64,000 nucleotides of DNA from Myxococcus xanthus (GTDB taxonomy: Bacteria > Myxococcota > Myxococcia > Myxococcales > Myxococcaceae). Below, one piece after another: positions 1-8,369 of this stretch. The stretch spans positions 2,917,001 through 2,981,000 of the forward strand of contig NZ_CP017174.1 in the NCBI RefSeq assembly GCF_006402735.1, read 5' to 3'. Position numbers and translations under genes: made by a program. The notes beneath the pieces were generated by a model. The model did no database searches, was not told where the DNA came from, and saw nothing but the letters and a program-made list of their open reading frames with translations. Each line of letters opens with the position of its first letter. Within the stretch, counting starts at the first letter, position 1.

Positions 1-172
1 CTGCGGTGGACGCGTACTCCATCATCCAGTCCGGGGTGCGGTGGGCGGACACCACGCGCACCTCGTGCGGGATGCCCAGTTCCTTGAGGATGTCGACCGC
101 GGGCTGCAGGTGCTCCAGGTCGCTCTTACCGCCCATGATGACCCCGACCCACGGGGTGACCGTGCTCGCCAT
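1..172 (-). CDS. purE: N5-carboxyaminoimidazole ribonucleotide mutase, N-terminal part (PurE)
   Basis: This is the 5' end of a purine-biosynthesis gene that runs off the left edge; 57 codons are visible. PurE class I converts N5-CAIR to CAIR in de novo purine synthesis in the cytoplasm. The visible protein starts [18 protein letters not shown], with the family signature GVIMGGKSD followed by ...[13 protein letters not shown] and [11 protein letters not shown]. The VSAHRTPD segment forms part of the nucleotide-binding site in PurE. The reading frame is open to the edge, and the ATG at 172 is the only sensible start. A downstream purK partner would lie outside the window. The identification is firm from the N-terminal motifs alone. 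Confidence 0.9.
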   Translation of the reverse strand, partial: MASTVTPWVGVIMGGKSDLEHLQPAVDILKELGIPHEVRVVSAHRTPDWMMEYASTA

Positions 173-363
173 TGGTGTGCGCGCCTCCGTGCGCTGTCCC
201 GCCGAAACCAGGAGGAACGCGGAGATAGGGCGGGGGGATTCCGCGGGTCAACACGGAAAGGCGAAGGTGACGAGGATGACACGCCGGCCTTCCCGCATTC
301 CCGGCGCGCGCCCGCACGCAGGGTGGGGCAGGGGGATGAGCCCCTGCCCGCCACCCAGGACGG

Positions 364-2178
364 CTAGGCCGCGGAGACGTTGCGGTCGCTGCCCTCGCGG
401 TAGAGGGCTTCGATGGCGTCGTTGTAGCGGGCCACGACGTTGCGGCGCTTCACGCTCATCTTGGGGGTGAGCATGTCGTTGGCGACGGTGAAGTCCTCGC
501 TGACGAGCAGGAAGCGCTGCGGGCGCTCATAGCCCTTCACGTCGCGGGTGAACTCGTTCACCTGCTCACGGTAGAGCTGGAGCACCTCGGGACGCTTGAG
601 CAGCTCCGGCATGGACGTCGTGTCCAGGCCCTTCTCCGTGGCCCACTTCTTCAGCGTGTCCACGTCCACGACGATGATGGCCACGTTGTACGGCTTGTTC
701 ATGCCGTGGACCAACGCGTTGGCGATGTAGGTGGAGAGCGCCAGCGACTGCTCGATGGGGCTGGGCACCACGTACTTGCCGTTCTCCAGCTTGTACTGCT
801 CCTTGATGCGGCCGGTGATGTAGAGGTAGCCGTCCGGATCCAGGTAGCCCATGTCACCGGTGCGGAAGCCGCCGTTCCCAGTGAACACCTTCTCGTTCTC
901 CTCGGGCTTGTTGTAGTAGCCCATCATCACGTTGTGCCCGTGGACGACGATTTCGCCCTGCGACGCCTCGCCGGTGGCCGCCGTGTCGATCTCCACGCGA
1001 ACCCCGGGCAGCGCCTTGCCCACCGAGCCGATCTTCCGGTTGTTGGGGAAGTTGGCCGTGGCGATGGGCGACGTCTCCGTGAGGCCGTAGCCCTCGTAGA
1101 CGGTGATGCCGAGGTTGTCGATGAACTCCGCCACCTCCTTGGAGATGGCCGACCCACCGGAGAAGGCGTACTTCAGCCGCCCGCCGAAGCGCGCGCGGAC
1201 CTTGGAGAAGACCACCTTGTCGAAGAAGGCGTGCTGCAGGTCCAGCAGGCCGCTCGACTTGCCCGCCTCCGCGAGCGCGCGCCGCTGGGCCGCCACCGCG
1301 AGGCCGCGGTGGAACATGAACCGCGTCACCGCCTTCTCGCCGGCCATGCGCTTCTGCAGGCCGTCGTAGATGCGGTTGAAGATGCGCGGCACGCTGAACA
1401 GCAGCGTGGGCTTCACCTCGGAGAGGTTGTCGATGATCTTCTCCACCGCCTCCGCGATGGCCATGGAAGCGCCCATGGACAGCAGCGCGTGCAGCTCCAC
1501 CGTCTGGCCGAAGACGTGCGCCCAGGGCAGGAAGGCCAGGGAGCGGTCCTCCGTCCCCATGGGAAACACTTCGTGCATCGCCGACACGTTGCGGGCGATG
1601 TTCGCGTGGCTGAGCATCACGCCCTTGGGCTGTCCCGTGGTGCCCGACGTGTAGATGAGGCCGGCCAGGTCCGTCGGCTTGGGGCTCACCAGGGGCGTGG
1701 GCGTCTCGGCGCCCCGCCGCAGCAGCGTCGCGAAGCTGTCCGTGTCGCTGGTGGTGCCGCTGAAGCGGATGATGTGCTCCAGGTGCGGCAACTCCGCGCG
1801 GACGGACTGGATGCGCTGCGCGATGTCATCCGTGGCACAGAAAACGACCTTGGCGCCGCTGTCGTTGAGGATGAACTGCAGTTCCTTCACCTGCTGCGAT
1901 TCGTACATCGGGACGTAGGCGCCGCCGAGCGTGTATGTGGCGTACGCGCCCACCGCCCACTCCAGGCGGTTGTTGGAGATGACGGCCACGCGGTCGCCCG
2001 CGCCCACGCCCAGCTGAGCGAGCCCTCCTCGCAGGTCGTCGACCATCTCTCCGAAGCGGGAATAGGTCGTCCAGACCCACTGGCCGTTCTTCTTCTCTCC
2101 GAAGAGGTCGCGGCTGCCGAAGGTGGAGGTGCTGCGCTTGAAGATGTCGATGAGGGTCTGGAACTGCGGGAGCTGCAT
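364..2178 (-). CDS. Long-chain fatty-acid--CoA ligase (AMP-forming)
   Basis: A 604-residue adenylate-forming enzyme that activates a fatty acid to acyl-CoA through an acyl-AMP intermediate. The P-loop-like motif YTSGTTGQPKGVMLSH lies at about residues 176-191. GYGLTETSP (motif A5) is near 365, and the hinge region with RTGDMGYLDPDGYLYITGR is near 440-460. The C-terminal catalytic lysine region reads LTPKMSVKRR. Length and the late LENGKYVVPSPIE segment match the long-chain ACSL/FadD15-type subfamily rather than short-chain ligases. There is no signal peptide, so it is cytoplasmic or peripheral to the membrane. It stands alone between purE (191 bp away) and the VWA gene. Substrate chain length cannot be fixed from sequence. 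Confidence 0.9.
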   Translation of the reverse strand: MQLPQFQTLIDIFKRSTSTFGSRDLFGEKKNGQWVWTTYSRFGEMVDDLRGGLAQLGVGAGDRVAVISNNRLEWAVGAYATYTLGGAYVPMYESQQVKELQFILNDSGAKVVFCATDDIAQRIQSVRAELPHLEHIIRFSGTTSDTDSFATLLRRGAETPTPLVSPKPTDLAGLIYTSGTTGQPKGVMLSHANIARNVSAMHEVFPMGTEDRSLAFLPWAHVFGQTVELHALLSMGASMAIAEAVEKIIDNLSEVKPTLLFSVPRIFNRIYDGLQKRMAGEKAVTRFMFHRGLAVAAQRRALAEAGKSSGLLDLQHAFFDKVVFSKVRARFGGRLKYAFSGGSAISKEVAEFIDNLGITVYEGYGLTETSPIATANFPNNRKIGSVGKALPGVRVEIDTAATGEASQGEIVVHGHNVMMGYYNKPEENEKVFTGNGGFRTGDMGYLDPDGYLYITGRIKEQYKLENGKYVVPSPIEQSLALSTYIANALVHGMNKPYNVAIIVVDVDTLKKWATEKGLDTTSMPELLKRPEVLQLYREQVNEFTRDVKGYERPQRFLLVSEDFTVANDMLTPKMSVKRRNVVARYNDAIEALYREGSDRNVSAA

Positions 2179-2338
2179 GAGGGGGGCTCCACTCGGAAAC
2201 AGGTTGGTTTGAGGTGCCGCAGCTTAAGGCTGAACGCATCCTGTGTGGGCCCATTCCTGAAACTTCACGCCCCACCTGCACACAATCGTGAACACGACGC
2301 AGTGCGGCGGGGCGTCTGGGTGACGTACGGCGCGACTC

Positions 2339-3772
2339 TCAGTACGTGGAGCCGAGCTTGCCGAAGCTCTTGAGCGCCTTCACCTTGCTCTTCTTCACGA
2401 GCGAGCGCCGGGCCTCTTCGCCCTCCGCGCTGTCGTACTCGTCCATGACGGCCCGCTGTTCGGCCTGGTCCGCCGCCACCGCGGCGCTGCCGGACACCGC
2501 GCTGGCTTCGTCGAAGAGCGCCTGGTTGCGTTGCAGGTAGAGCTTCGCCTCGTCCTTGCGTCCCTCGCTCAGGGCCTCGGCCGCCTTCTGCATGTTGACG
2601 GCGCTGCGCGCCCGGGCGGCGTAGACGGTGGCCTCGCGGTCCTGGCGGGCGAGCACCTCTTCACGCCGGTTGGTCACCACCGCGGACAGCGAGGCTTCGT
2701 TGGCCACCTCCGCGTCGCGGATGAGGTCCGTGTACGCCAGCTTCAGGTCCACCACGCGCGCCGTCCGCCCCACCGTGTCCCCGGTGACGTTGAGTCGCAC
2801 CACCACGCGCTCCAACTGGCCCGCGGAGAAGTCGGGCAGCGACACGTGCACCTGATTGCCGGACTGGCTGGCGCGGTAGCCCAGCACCTCGCCCAGTGAC
2901 GTGCCGGGGGGCAGGGTGAAGGTCATCGTCACGCCGCGCGCCACCGTCGTCCCGGCCTGCTGCAAGTCCTTCTGGAAGAGGGTGGAGAGCTGGGCGGCGT
3001 CCTCCAGGAAGCCGTAGGCACCGGCGCCGTACTCGGCGAAGGCCTGCATCAGGTCCTCGTTGAAGTCGGTGCCCACGCCAATGGCGCTCAGGGTGAGGCC
3101 GGTGGCGCGCAGCTCCCGCGCCATCCGCGTCAGCTCCTCGTCGGCGGTGAGGCCCTCGGTGGGCTGGCCGTCGCTCATGAGGATGAGGCGGTTGACGCCG
3201 TACGTCCGCTGCGCGGTGGACAGCTGGTAGCGCCCGGCGGACAGGCCCGCGCCGATGTTGGTGCCGCCTTCGTCCCAGATGCCGTCCACGTACTGGAACA
3301 TCCGCTCGCGGTTGGCGGCCGTGGCCTCCAGGGACGGCAGGCTCTTCACGTCCGAGCCGTAGTGGATGATGGCCAGCCGGTCCTGGTCATCCAGCAGCCC
3401 GATGAGGTGCCGCGCCGCCTGCTTGGCCTGGGCCAGCTTGTAGCCGCTCATGGAGCCCGAACGGTCGATGACGAGCGCCAGATTGACAGGGCTTCGCTGT
3501 GCTCCCGGCACCTGCGCGCCCGACAGGTCGAAGGTGGCGAACACCTCGGAGGTGCCCGCGGGGACGTACGGATGGGACAGCCGGCTCGTCAGCGTCAGCG
3601 AGCCCACCGTGGCGGGCACGACGGGCGGTGGCGGGACGGGCGGCGGTGGAGCGGGGTGGACGACGACGATCGGCTCCGGCGGGGGCGGGGTGCCCATCTG
3701 GGGCAGTCCCAGCACCAATGCGGTGAGCGCGAGACCGCCAGCCAGACTGAGGAAGACGACCGTACGGTTCAT
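2339..3772 (-). CDS. VWA-domain envelope protein (inter-alpha-trypsin/YfbK-like)
   Basis: A 477-residue protein with an N-terminal hydrophobic segment (about residues 5-25) acting as signal peptide or anchor. A Pro-rich stretch (about 28-52) precedes a von Willebrand factor A domain (about 97-270). The MIDAS metal site is visible as DRSGS at residues 103-107, with the second loop LMSDGQPTEG. The C-terminal third is predicted helical and basic at its end (KKSKVKALKSFGKLG). Such proteins bind protein partners through a divalent metal at the cell surface or periplasm. An AAGGAG ribosome-binding site lies about 10 nt before the ATG at 3772. It appears monocistronic; 160 bp separates it from the acyl-CoA ligase. 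The ligand is unknown. Confidence 0.85.
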   Translation of the reverse strand: MNRTVVFLSLAGGLALTALVLGLPQMGTPPPPEPIVVVHPAPPPPVPPPPVVPATVGSLTLTSRLSHPYVPAGTSEVFATFDLSGAQVPGAQRSPVNLALVIDRSGSMSGYKLAQAKQAARHLIGLLDDQDRLAIIHYGSDVKSLPSLEATAANRERMFQYVDGIWDEGGTNIGAGLSAGRYQLSTAQRTYGVNRLILMSDGQPTEGLTADEELTRMARELRATGLTLSAIGVGTDFNEDLMQAFAEYGAGAYGFLEDAAQLSTLFQKDLQQAGTTVARGVTMTFTLPPGTSLGEVLGYRASQSGNQVHVSLPDFSAGQLERVVVRLNVTGDTVGRTARVVDLKLAYTDLIRDAEVANEASLSAVVTNRREEVLARQDREATVYAARARSAVNMQKAAEALSEGRKDEAKLYLQRNQALFDEASAVSGSAAVAADQAEQRAVMDEYDSAEGEEARRSLVKKSKVKALKSFGKLGSTY

Positions 3773-3867
3773 GAGGCAGGGCTCCTTGCGGAAACAGCGC
3801 GGGCCCTCCCTTTACGAACCAGTCGCGCGGAAAGGTCTACCCCTCCGCGCGAAAAGTGTCGGGTGGG

Positions 3868-4386
3868 TCAACCCGGGATGAGCGCGCCGGCGCAGAAGAA
3901 GGGCGAGTTGTTCTCGCCGAACGTCCGCCGGTAGAAGGCCTCATCCGCCGAGCGGAGTGCATCCAGCGTGTCCTGATCCAGCAGCATCGGGCGGCACGAC
4001 ATCCGGCCAGGCAGGTCCGGATTGACGTCGTCGGTGTCCGTCACGTCGCAGGACGAGCCGCCCTCGACGCAGGGCTTGCTGCAGTAGCCCATCGCCGGAG
4101 CATTCTCGTTCAGTGATCCATCCTCATTGAGGGCCCGAGGGTAGTCCTGGTCCCGAACGCAGATCAGATCCTCGCAGTTCACGGACCCGAACGAGATGAA
4201 GTCCTGCTGGCTAGCGATCTCCCGCTCCAGGATGGGCATGGTTGCGGAGTTGTTGTTGGCCGCCGACTCCTCGGGGGTCGCCTTGCGCACCAGCGTGCAG
4301 GGCTTGCCAATCTCGCTGGCCACCTCACAGCCACCCAACAGGAGCGCGGCGGACATCATGAGGGCGGTTCGCACGAACATCTTCAT
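3868..4386 (-). CDS. gltK: Cysteine-rich outer-membrane lipoprotein, GltK (AgmO)-like gliding motility protein
   Basis: A 172-residue lipoprotein. The ATG at 4386 was chosen because it directly gives a lipoprotein signal, MKMFVRTALMMSAALLLGGC, with lipid-anchor Cys20. The frame extends 12 codons upstream to 4422 without a signal. Eight further cysteines in the mature part suggest four disulfides and an exported, folded domain. It is divergent from the gltB-gltA-gltC operon. In M. xanthus the lipoprotein GltK (AgmO) is encoded beside gltB, gltA and gltC and belongs to the outer-membrane part of the focal-adhesion gliding machinery. The assignment rests on this gene order and the lipoprotein character, not on a sequence search. 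No catalytic motif is seen. Confidence 0.75.
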   Translation of the reverse strand: MKMFVRTALMMSAALLLGGCEVASEIGKPCTLVRKATPEESAANNNSATMPILEREIASQQDFISFGSVNCEDLICVRDQDYPRALNEDGSLNENAPAMGYCSKPCVEGGSSCDVTDTDDVNPDLPGRMSCRPMLLDQDTLDALRSADEAFYRRTFGENNSPFFCAGALIPG

Positions 4387-4656
4387 GGGAGCTCTGACCT
4401 CTACAAAGGGGGGATGGGGCACGGGACCTCGGGGCCCGCGAGCCTCGGGAGGGTAGCACAGCCCCCTGGAACACCAACGTCCCCGTACGGCGGTACGGCG
4501 GGTGGAATTGTGAAGGAATACCGGAGGGATAGGCGGTAACCTGGCTTGCTCAGCGCGGTTGATGGTTGGGAATACGACCGATAGGATGTGGAAGCCGAGA
4601 GTCGCGCTGAACCCCCGGTGGCAGTTACGCCCCCCTCCCTCACGGAGCCTCCGGAT

Positions 4657-5484
4657 TTGAACCGCCCCAAGTTGCTGCTCGCCCTGTGTCTGGTGCCCGC
4701 ACTGGCATCCGCCCAGAGCCAGGAAGGCATGGGACTCGACCTCACCGACGAGTCGCAGGCCGAGTCATCGCAGGATGCAGAATCACCCGCGCCTCCTCCG
4801 GTGGAGGAGGCCACACCGGCCGCGGCGTCCCGCCCCGCGGACGAGCCATTGGAAGCGGATCCGCAGTTGCCGCTGACGGACATCACCCAGGAAGACCGGG
4901 TGAAGAGCGTCCAGCGGAAGGTCTACCTCAAGAAGGGCCGCTTCGAGCTGACGCCACTGGTGAGCCTCTCGGTCAACGACCCCTTCTATTCGAAGGTGGG
5001 GTTGTCGGTCCGGGGCGCCTACTACCTGGCGGACACGCTGGCCATCTCCGCCCGGGCCTCGCTGATGCAGGTGGTGCCGTCGGATGACGTGCGCACCGCG
5101 AAGCGGACCTTCAACAGCAAAATCTACTACTCGGTGCCCCAGTGGTCCGCGATGGGCGACGTGGAGTGGAGCCCGATCTACGGAAAGGTGGCGTTCCTCA
5201 ACTCCATCCTCCACTTCGACGGCTACCTGCTGGCCGGCGCGGGCGTGGTGAGGACGGAGACCTCGGCGCTGCAGGGGCGAGGCCTCAACCCGGCTGCGGA
5301 CCTGGGCCTGGGCATGCGCTTCGTGGCTCAGGACTACATCGCCGTCAACGTGGCCCTCATCAACACCTCTTATGTGGATCAGCCCCTGGGTAGCAGCAAG
5401 GGCGCCGTCCAGAACGTCATGACGCTCAACGCAGGCATCTCGCTGTTCCTGCCGTTCAAGTCGACGGGGAGGGACTCGGAATGA
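4657..5484 (+). CDS. gltB: Outer-membrane beta-barrel gliding motility protein, GltB-like
   Basis: An outer-membrane beta-barrel of about 275 residues. The frame is open from an ATG at 4588, but a TTG at 4657 is preferred. From there the protein begins MNRPKLLLALCLVPALASA, a clean signal peptide, and a GGAG motif lies about 10 nt upstream. The mature N terminus carries GMGLDLT (residues 24-30), then an acidic Ala/Pro-rich linker. The barrel starts near VYLKKGRFELTPLVSLSV and is full of alternating hydrophobic strands. It is paralogous to the next gene, whose barrel starts VFLKKGRFEFSP. Its stop overlaps the next ATG (ATGA), so the genes are translationally coupled. In M. xanthus GltA and GltB are the outer-membrane barrels of the Agl-Glt gliding complex; which paralog is which is inferred from gene order. 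Confidence 0.75.
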   Translation: MNRPKLLLALCLVPALASAQSQEGMGLDLTDESQAESSQDAESPAPPPVEEATPAAASRPADEPLEADPQLPLTDITQEDRVKSVQRKVYLKKGRFELTPLVSLSVNDPFYSKVGLSVRGAYYLADTLAISARASLMQVVPSDDVRTAKRTFNSKIYYSVPQWSAMGDVEWSPIYGKVAFLNSILHFDGYLLAGAGVVRTETSALQGRGLNPAADLGLGMRFVAQDYIAVNVALINTSYVDQPLGSSKGAVQNVMTLNAGISLFLPFKSTGRDSE

Positions 5485-6251
5485 AGCGCTTCTTCCGTGT
5501 GCTCCTCGCCCTCTGTCTGACGGCGCCCGTGCTGGGCTCCGCCCAGACCACCGAAGAGGCGGAAGCCGGCGACGTGTCGGAGGTCGACAAGGACCGGCTC
5601 GGGCCCCTGCGCGAGCGCGTCCGGCCGGTCTCCGGCCACGTCTTCCTCAAGAAGGGCCGCTTCGAGTTCAGCCCGTCCGCGACGCTGTCGCTGCGCGACG
5701 CGTTCTACAGCAAGTACATCTTCGGCGGCACGCTGACGTACCACCCCATGGAGACGTTGGGTGTCAGCCTGCGCGTGGGCTACGCCATCAACACGGTGGC
5801 CGGCGCGGCGCAGAAGTGCACGTTCGGGGACGGCGGCGAGGGCTCCTCGCGCGGCTGTGTGCCGCCCACGCTCAACGAACTGGACGGGAACGCGCCAGGG
5901 CAGATCAAGCTGCTGGGTGGCGCGGACGTCCAGTGGGCGCCCATCTACGGCAAGGTGTCGCTGCTGGCTGAGACCTTCGTCCACTTCGACCTGTACGGCA
6001 TCGCGGGCGCCTCGGTGGTTCAGTACCGCGGCCCCGGTGACTCGCTGGGCGCGGAGGCGCAGAACTACCTCACGCCGGGTGCCAACCTGGGCGTGGGCGC
6101 GCGCTTCTTCCTCAACCGGTGGATCACGCTGCGCACGGAGCTGCGTGACCTCATCTACGTGGAGAAGGGCACCGAGGTCTCCGGCAACTACCTGCGCAAC
6201 CAGCTCCTGTTCGAGCTGGGTGTCTCCTTCTTCTTCGGGTCCGAGTCATGA
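5481..6251 (+). CDS. gltA: Outer-membrane beta-barrel gliding motility protein, GltA-like
   Basis: A 256-residue outer-membrane beta-barrel with signal peptide MKRFFRVLLALCLTAPVLGSA. It is followed by a short acidic linker and a barrel beginning VFLKKGRFEFSPSATLSL. The same block occurs in the upstream gene, so the two arose by duplication. The protein ends in a C-terminal strand LLFELGVSFFFGS, with aromatic residues of the kind used for barrel insertion by the BAM complex. One extra loop contains two cysteines (KCTFGD and GCVPP), possibly a disulfide. It overlaps both neighbours by 4 bp (ATGA), which indicates a tight operon gltB-gltA-gltC. Known role by homology of context: outer-membrane component of the gliding motility machinery. 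Confidence 0.75.
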   Translation: MKRFFRVLLALCLTAPVLGSAQTTEEAEAGDVSEVDKDRLGPLRERVRPVSGHVFLKKGRFEFSPSATLSLRDAFYSKYIFGGTLTYHPMETLGVSLRVGYAINTVAGAAQKCTFGDGGEGSSRGCVPPTLNELDGNAPGQIKLLGGADVQWAPIYGKVSLLAETFVHFDLYGIAGASVVQYRGPGDSLGAEAQNYLTPGANLGVGARFFLNRWITLRTELRDLIYVEKGTEVSGNYLRNQLLFELGVSFFFGSES

Positions 6252-8275
6252 TGCGCTCCTTCCGGCTCATCCGTGTCGCCGTCCTCGGGCTGTCGCTCGC
6301 GTGGACGGCCCCCATCTACGCGCAGAACTTCGAGGGCCTGGACCTCTCCGGCCAGTCCAAGAAGAAGAAGCGCACCACCCCCAAGAAGAAGAAGCCCACC
6401 CGCAAGAGCCGCGCCGACAAGGCGAAGTCCGTGCCGGTGCAGGACGAGGACGCGGACGACGATGACGCCGCGGCTTCCTCCAGCGAGGCGCCCACGAGCG
6501 TGTCTCCCGCGGAGACGGCACCCGCGGCGACCCATTCCACGCCCGCGCCCACCCCGGCTTCGCCTCCCGCGAACACCGGGAGCATGGGCATGGGCCTGGA
6601 CCTGACGCAGGAGGCGCCCAAGCCGGCCGCGCCCACCATGTCCTTCGACGCGGTGGACGTCTCTGGCAAGACGGCGGACCGCCAGCGCCTGGACGTGGCC
6701 GTCAGCCTCTTCAAGAACGACGAGTACGAGAAGGCCTCCATGGCGGCGCACGAGCTGCTGGAGGACCCGAAGCTGGCGGGCCTGCACACCGAGGCGCGCT
6801 ACGTGCTGGCCAAGTCGCTCTACCGCATGGGCATGTACCACTCGTCCCTGGGCGAGTTCTCCAAGATCCTCTCCCTGGGCCCGTCCACCAAGTTCTTCAA
6901 GACGAGCCTGGAGTGGCTCTTCTTCATCAGCCGCAAGACGAAGAACGAGACGGTCATCCTCGACGAGATTGCCCGCCACGCGAACCAGGAGTTCCCCGAG
7001 AAGTACCGCAACGAGTTCCGCTACCTGCTGGCGCGCTACCACTTCGTGCGTGGCCGCGCGCTGGACCAGGTGGGGCAGCCCGAGGAGGCGGACAAGAGCT
7101 TCTCGGAGGTGAAGCGGCTGGCGCTGACCATTCCGCGCACCGACGCGTTCTTCCCCCGCGCCAAGTACCTGGAGGGCCTGTCCTCCTTCCGCAACGGCAG
7201 CCGTCAGAAGGACGCGGCGTCCAAGCGCGCCAACGGGGAGATGCTGGCGGCTATCGAGGCGATGAAGGAAGTGGTCCGCCTCACGCGTCCGGCGCCGGGC
7301 AAGACGGCGGACCAGGCGAAGCTGGACAAGTCGCTGCGTGAGCTGGCCTTCATGCAGCTGGCCCGTACGCACTACGGCATGCAGCAGAACCGCTTCGCGC
7401 TCTTCTACCTGGGCAAGGTGGAGCGCGGGAACACCCAGTGGCTGGAGGCCCTCTTCGAGTCCAGCTGGGCCAACTACCGAGTGGGCCAGTACGAGCAGGC
7501 GCTGGGCAGCCTCATCACCCTGTCGTCGCCCTTCTTCCGCGAGGAGTACTTCCCGGAGGCGCTCATCCTGAAGGCGGTCATCTATTACGAGAACTGCCGC
7601 TACCGGGAGTCCAACATCATCCTCCAGGACTTCGAGCGCACCTACCTGCCCGTGCACGACCAGTTGGAGGCGCTGGTGAAGAAGAACATGGAGGCCAGCG
7701 AGTACTACTCGGTGCTGTCCGACGTGCAGAAGAAGAACAAGGACGGCCTGGAGAAGAACGAGACGGACGTCATCCTGGAGCGCATCCTCCGGCTGGCCCT
7801 GACGGACCAGGACCTGCGCAAGACGAACGACTCCATCCTCGAGCTGGAGGCGGAGATGGACGCCTTCGCGAACCGGGCGGACACCTTCAAGTACTCCGAG
7901 CTGAGCAAGTCCCTGCTGGAGGGGCTCAAGGTGCAGCGCACGGCGCTCATCTCCAAGGCCGGCACCATGGCCAAGGGCAAGCTGGAGACGGAGCTGGTGG
8001 CGCTCAAGCAGCTGCTGGCCAACGGCCTGCGCATCAAGTTCGAGACGACCACCAAGGAGAAGGAGTTCCTGGAGGAGCAGCTCAAGGCGGGCGGCCGCAC
8101 GGCCATCGTCAAGAAGTACAAGTACTCCGTCGCCGTGCAGGACGACCAGCTCTACTGGCCGTACGAGGGCGAGTACTGGCGTGACGAGCTGGGCACCTAC
8201 CAGTACACGATGACCAAGGGCTGCATCGAGCGCGACACCGCCAACCGGCGCGTCCAGTCCGCCGAGGCGATGTAA
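6248..8275 (+). CDS. gltC: Periplasmic TPR protein of the gliding machinery, GltC-like
   Basis: A 675-residue exported protein with a signal peptide ending near TAPIYAQ (residues 1-26). The mature N terminus has NFEGLDLSGQ (27-36), a Lys-rich tract (KKKKRTTPKKKKPTRK), and an acidic and Ala/Pro/Ser-rich linker. A second copy of the short motif follows (GMGLDLT, 114-120), with a degenerate third (FDAVDVSGK, 133-141). From about residue 140 to the end it is helical with TPR-like repeats, for example SLFKNDEYEKASMAAHELLEDPKL. In M. xanthus GltC is the periplasmic TPR protein that works with GltA and GltB in gliding. The start ATG overlaps the gltA stop. A strong intrinsic terminator follows 35 bp after the stop codon. 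Confidence 0.78.
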   Translation: MMRSFRLIRVAVLGLSLAWTAPIYAQNFEGLDLSGQSKKKKRTTPKKKKPTRKSRADKAKSVPVQDEDADDDDAAASSSEAPTSVSPAETAPAATHSTPAPTPASPPANTGSMGMGLDLTQEAPKPAAPTMSFDAVDVSGKTADRQRLDVAVSLFKNDEYEKASMAAHELLEDPKLAGLHTEARYVLAKSLYRMGMYHSSLGEFSKILSLGPSTKFFKTSLEWLFFISRKTKNETVILDEIARHANQEFPEKYRNEFRYLLARYHFVRGRALDQVGQPEEADKSFSEVKRLALTIPRTDAFFPRAKYLEGLSSFRNGSRQKDAASKRANGEMLAAIEAMKEVVRLTRPAPGKTADQAKLDKSLRELAFMQLARTHYGMQQNRFALFYLGKVERGNTQWLEALFESSWANYRVGQYEQALGSLITLSSPFFREEYFPEALILKAVIYYENCRYRESNIILQDFERTYLPVHDQLEALVKKNMEASEYYSVLSDVQKKNKDGLEKNETDVILERILRLALTDQDLRKTNDSILELEAEMDAFANRADTFKYSELSKSLLEGLKVQRTALISKAGTMAKGKLETELVALKQLLANGLRIKFETTTKEKEFLEEQLKAGGRTAIVKKYKYSVAVQDDQLYWPYEGEYWRDELGTYQYTMTKGCIERDTANRRVQSAEAM

Positions 8276-8310
8276 AGCCCCTCTGGCCGGGGACTTCTCC
8301 CCCATTCCAG

Positions 8311-8352
8311 CCGCCGGAGCGCTATCTTCGCGCTCCGGCGGTTTTCTTTTTT
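8311..8352 (+). terminator. Intrinsic terminator of the gltB-gltA-gltC operon
   Basis: A perfect 12-bp inverted repeat (arms 8311-8322 and 8330-8341) with a 7-nt loop, followed directly by an 11-nt tract that is T except for one C. This is a textbook rho-independent terminator, 35 bp after the gltC stop and 17 bp before the MFS start. It should insulate the MFS-plsX operon from the motility operon. Confidence 0.93.
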
Positions 8353-8369
8353 GCGCAAAGGGGCAACTG

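Noticed and set aside
706..2373. 555-codon plus-strand open frame
   Set aside because: Antisense shadow of the acyl-CoA ligase; its residue composition (His/Arg/Val/Leu-rich, no motifs) is the usual GC-rich reverse-frame artefact.
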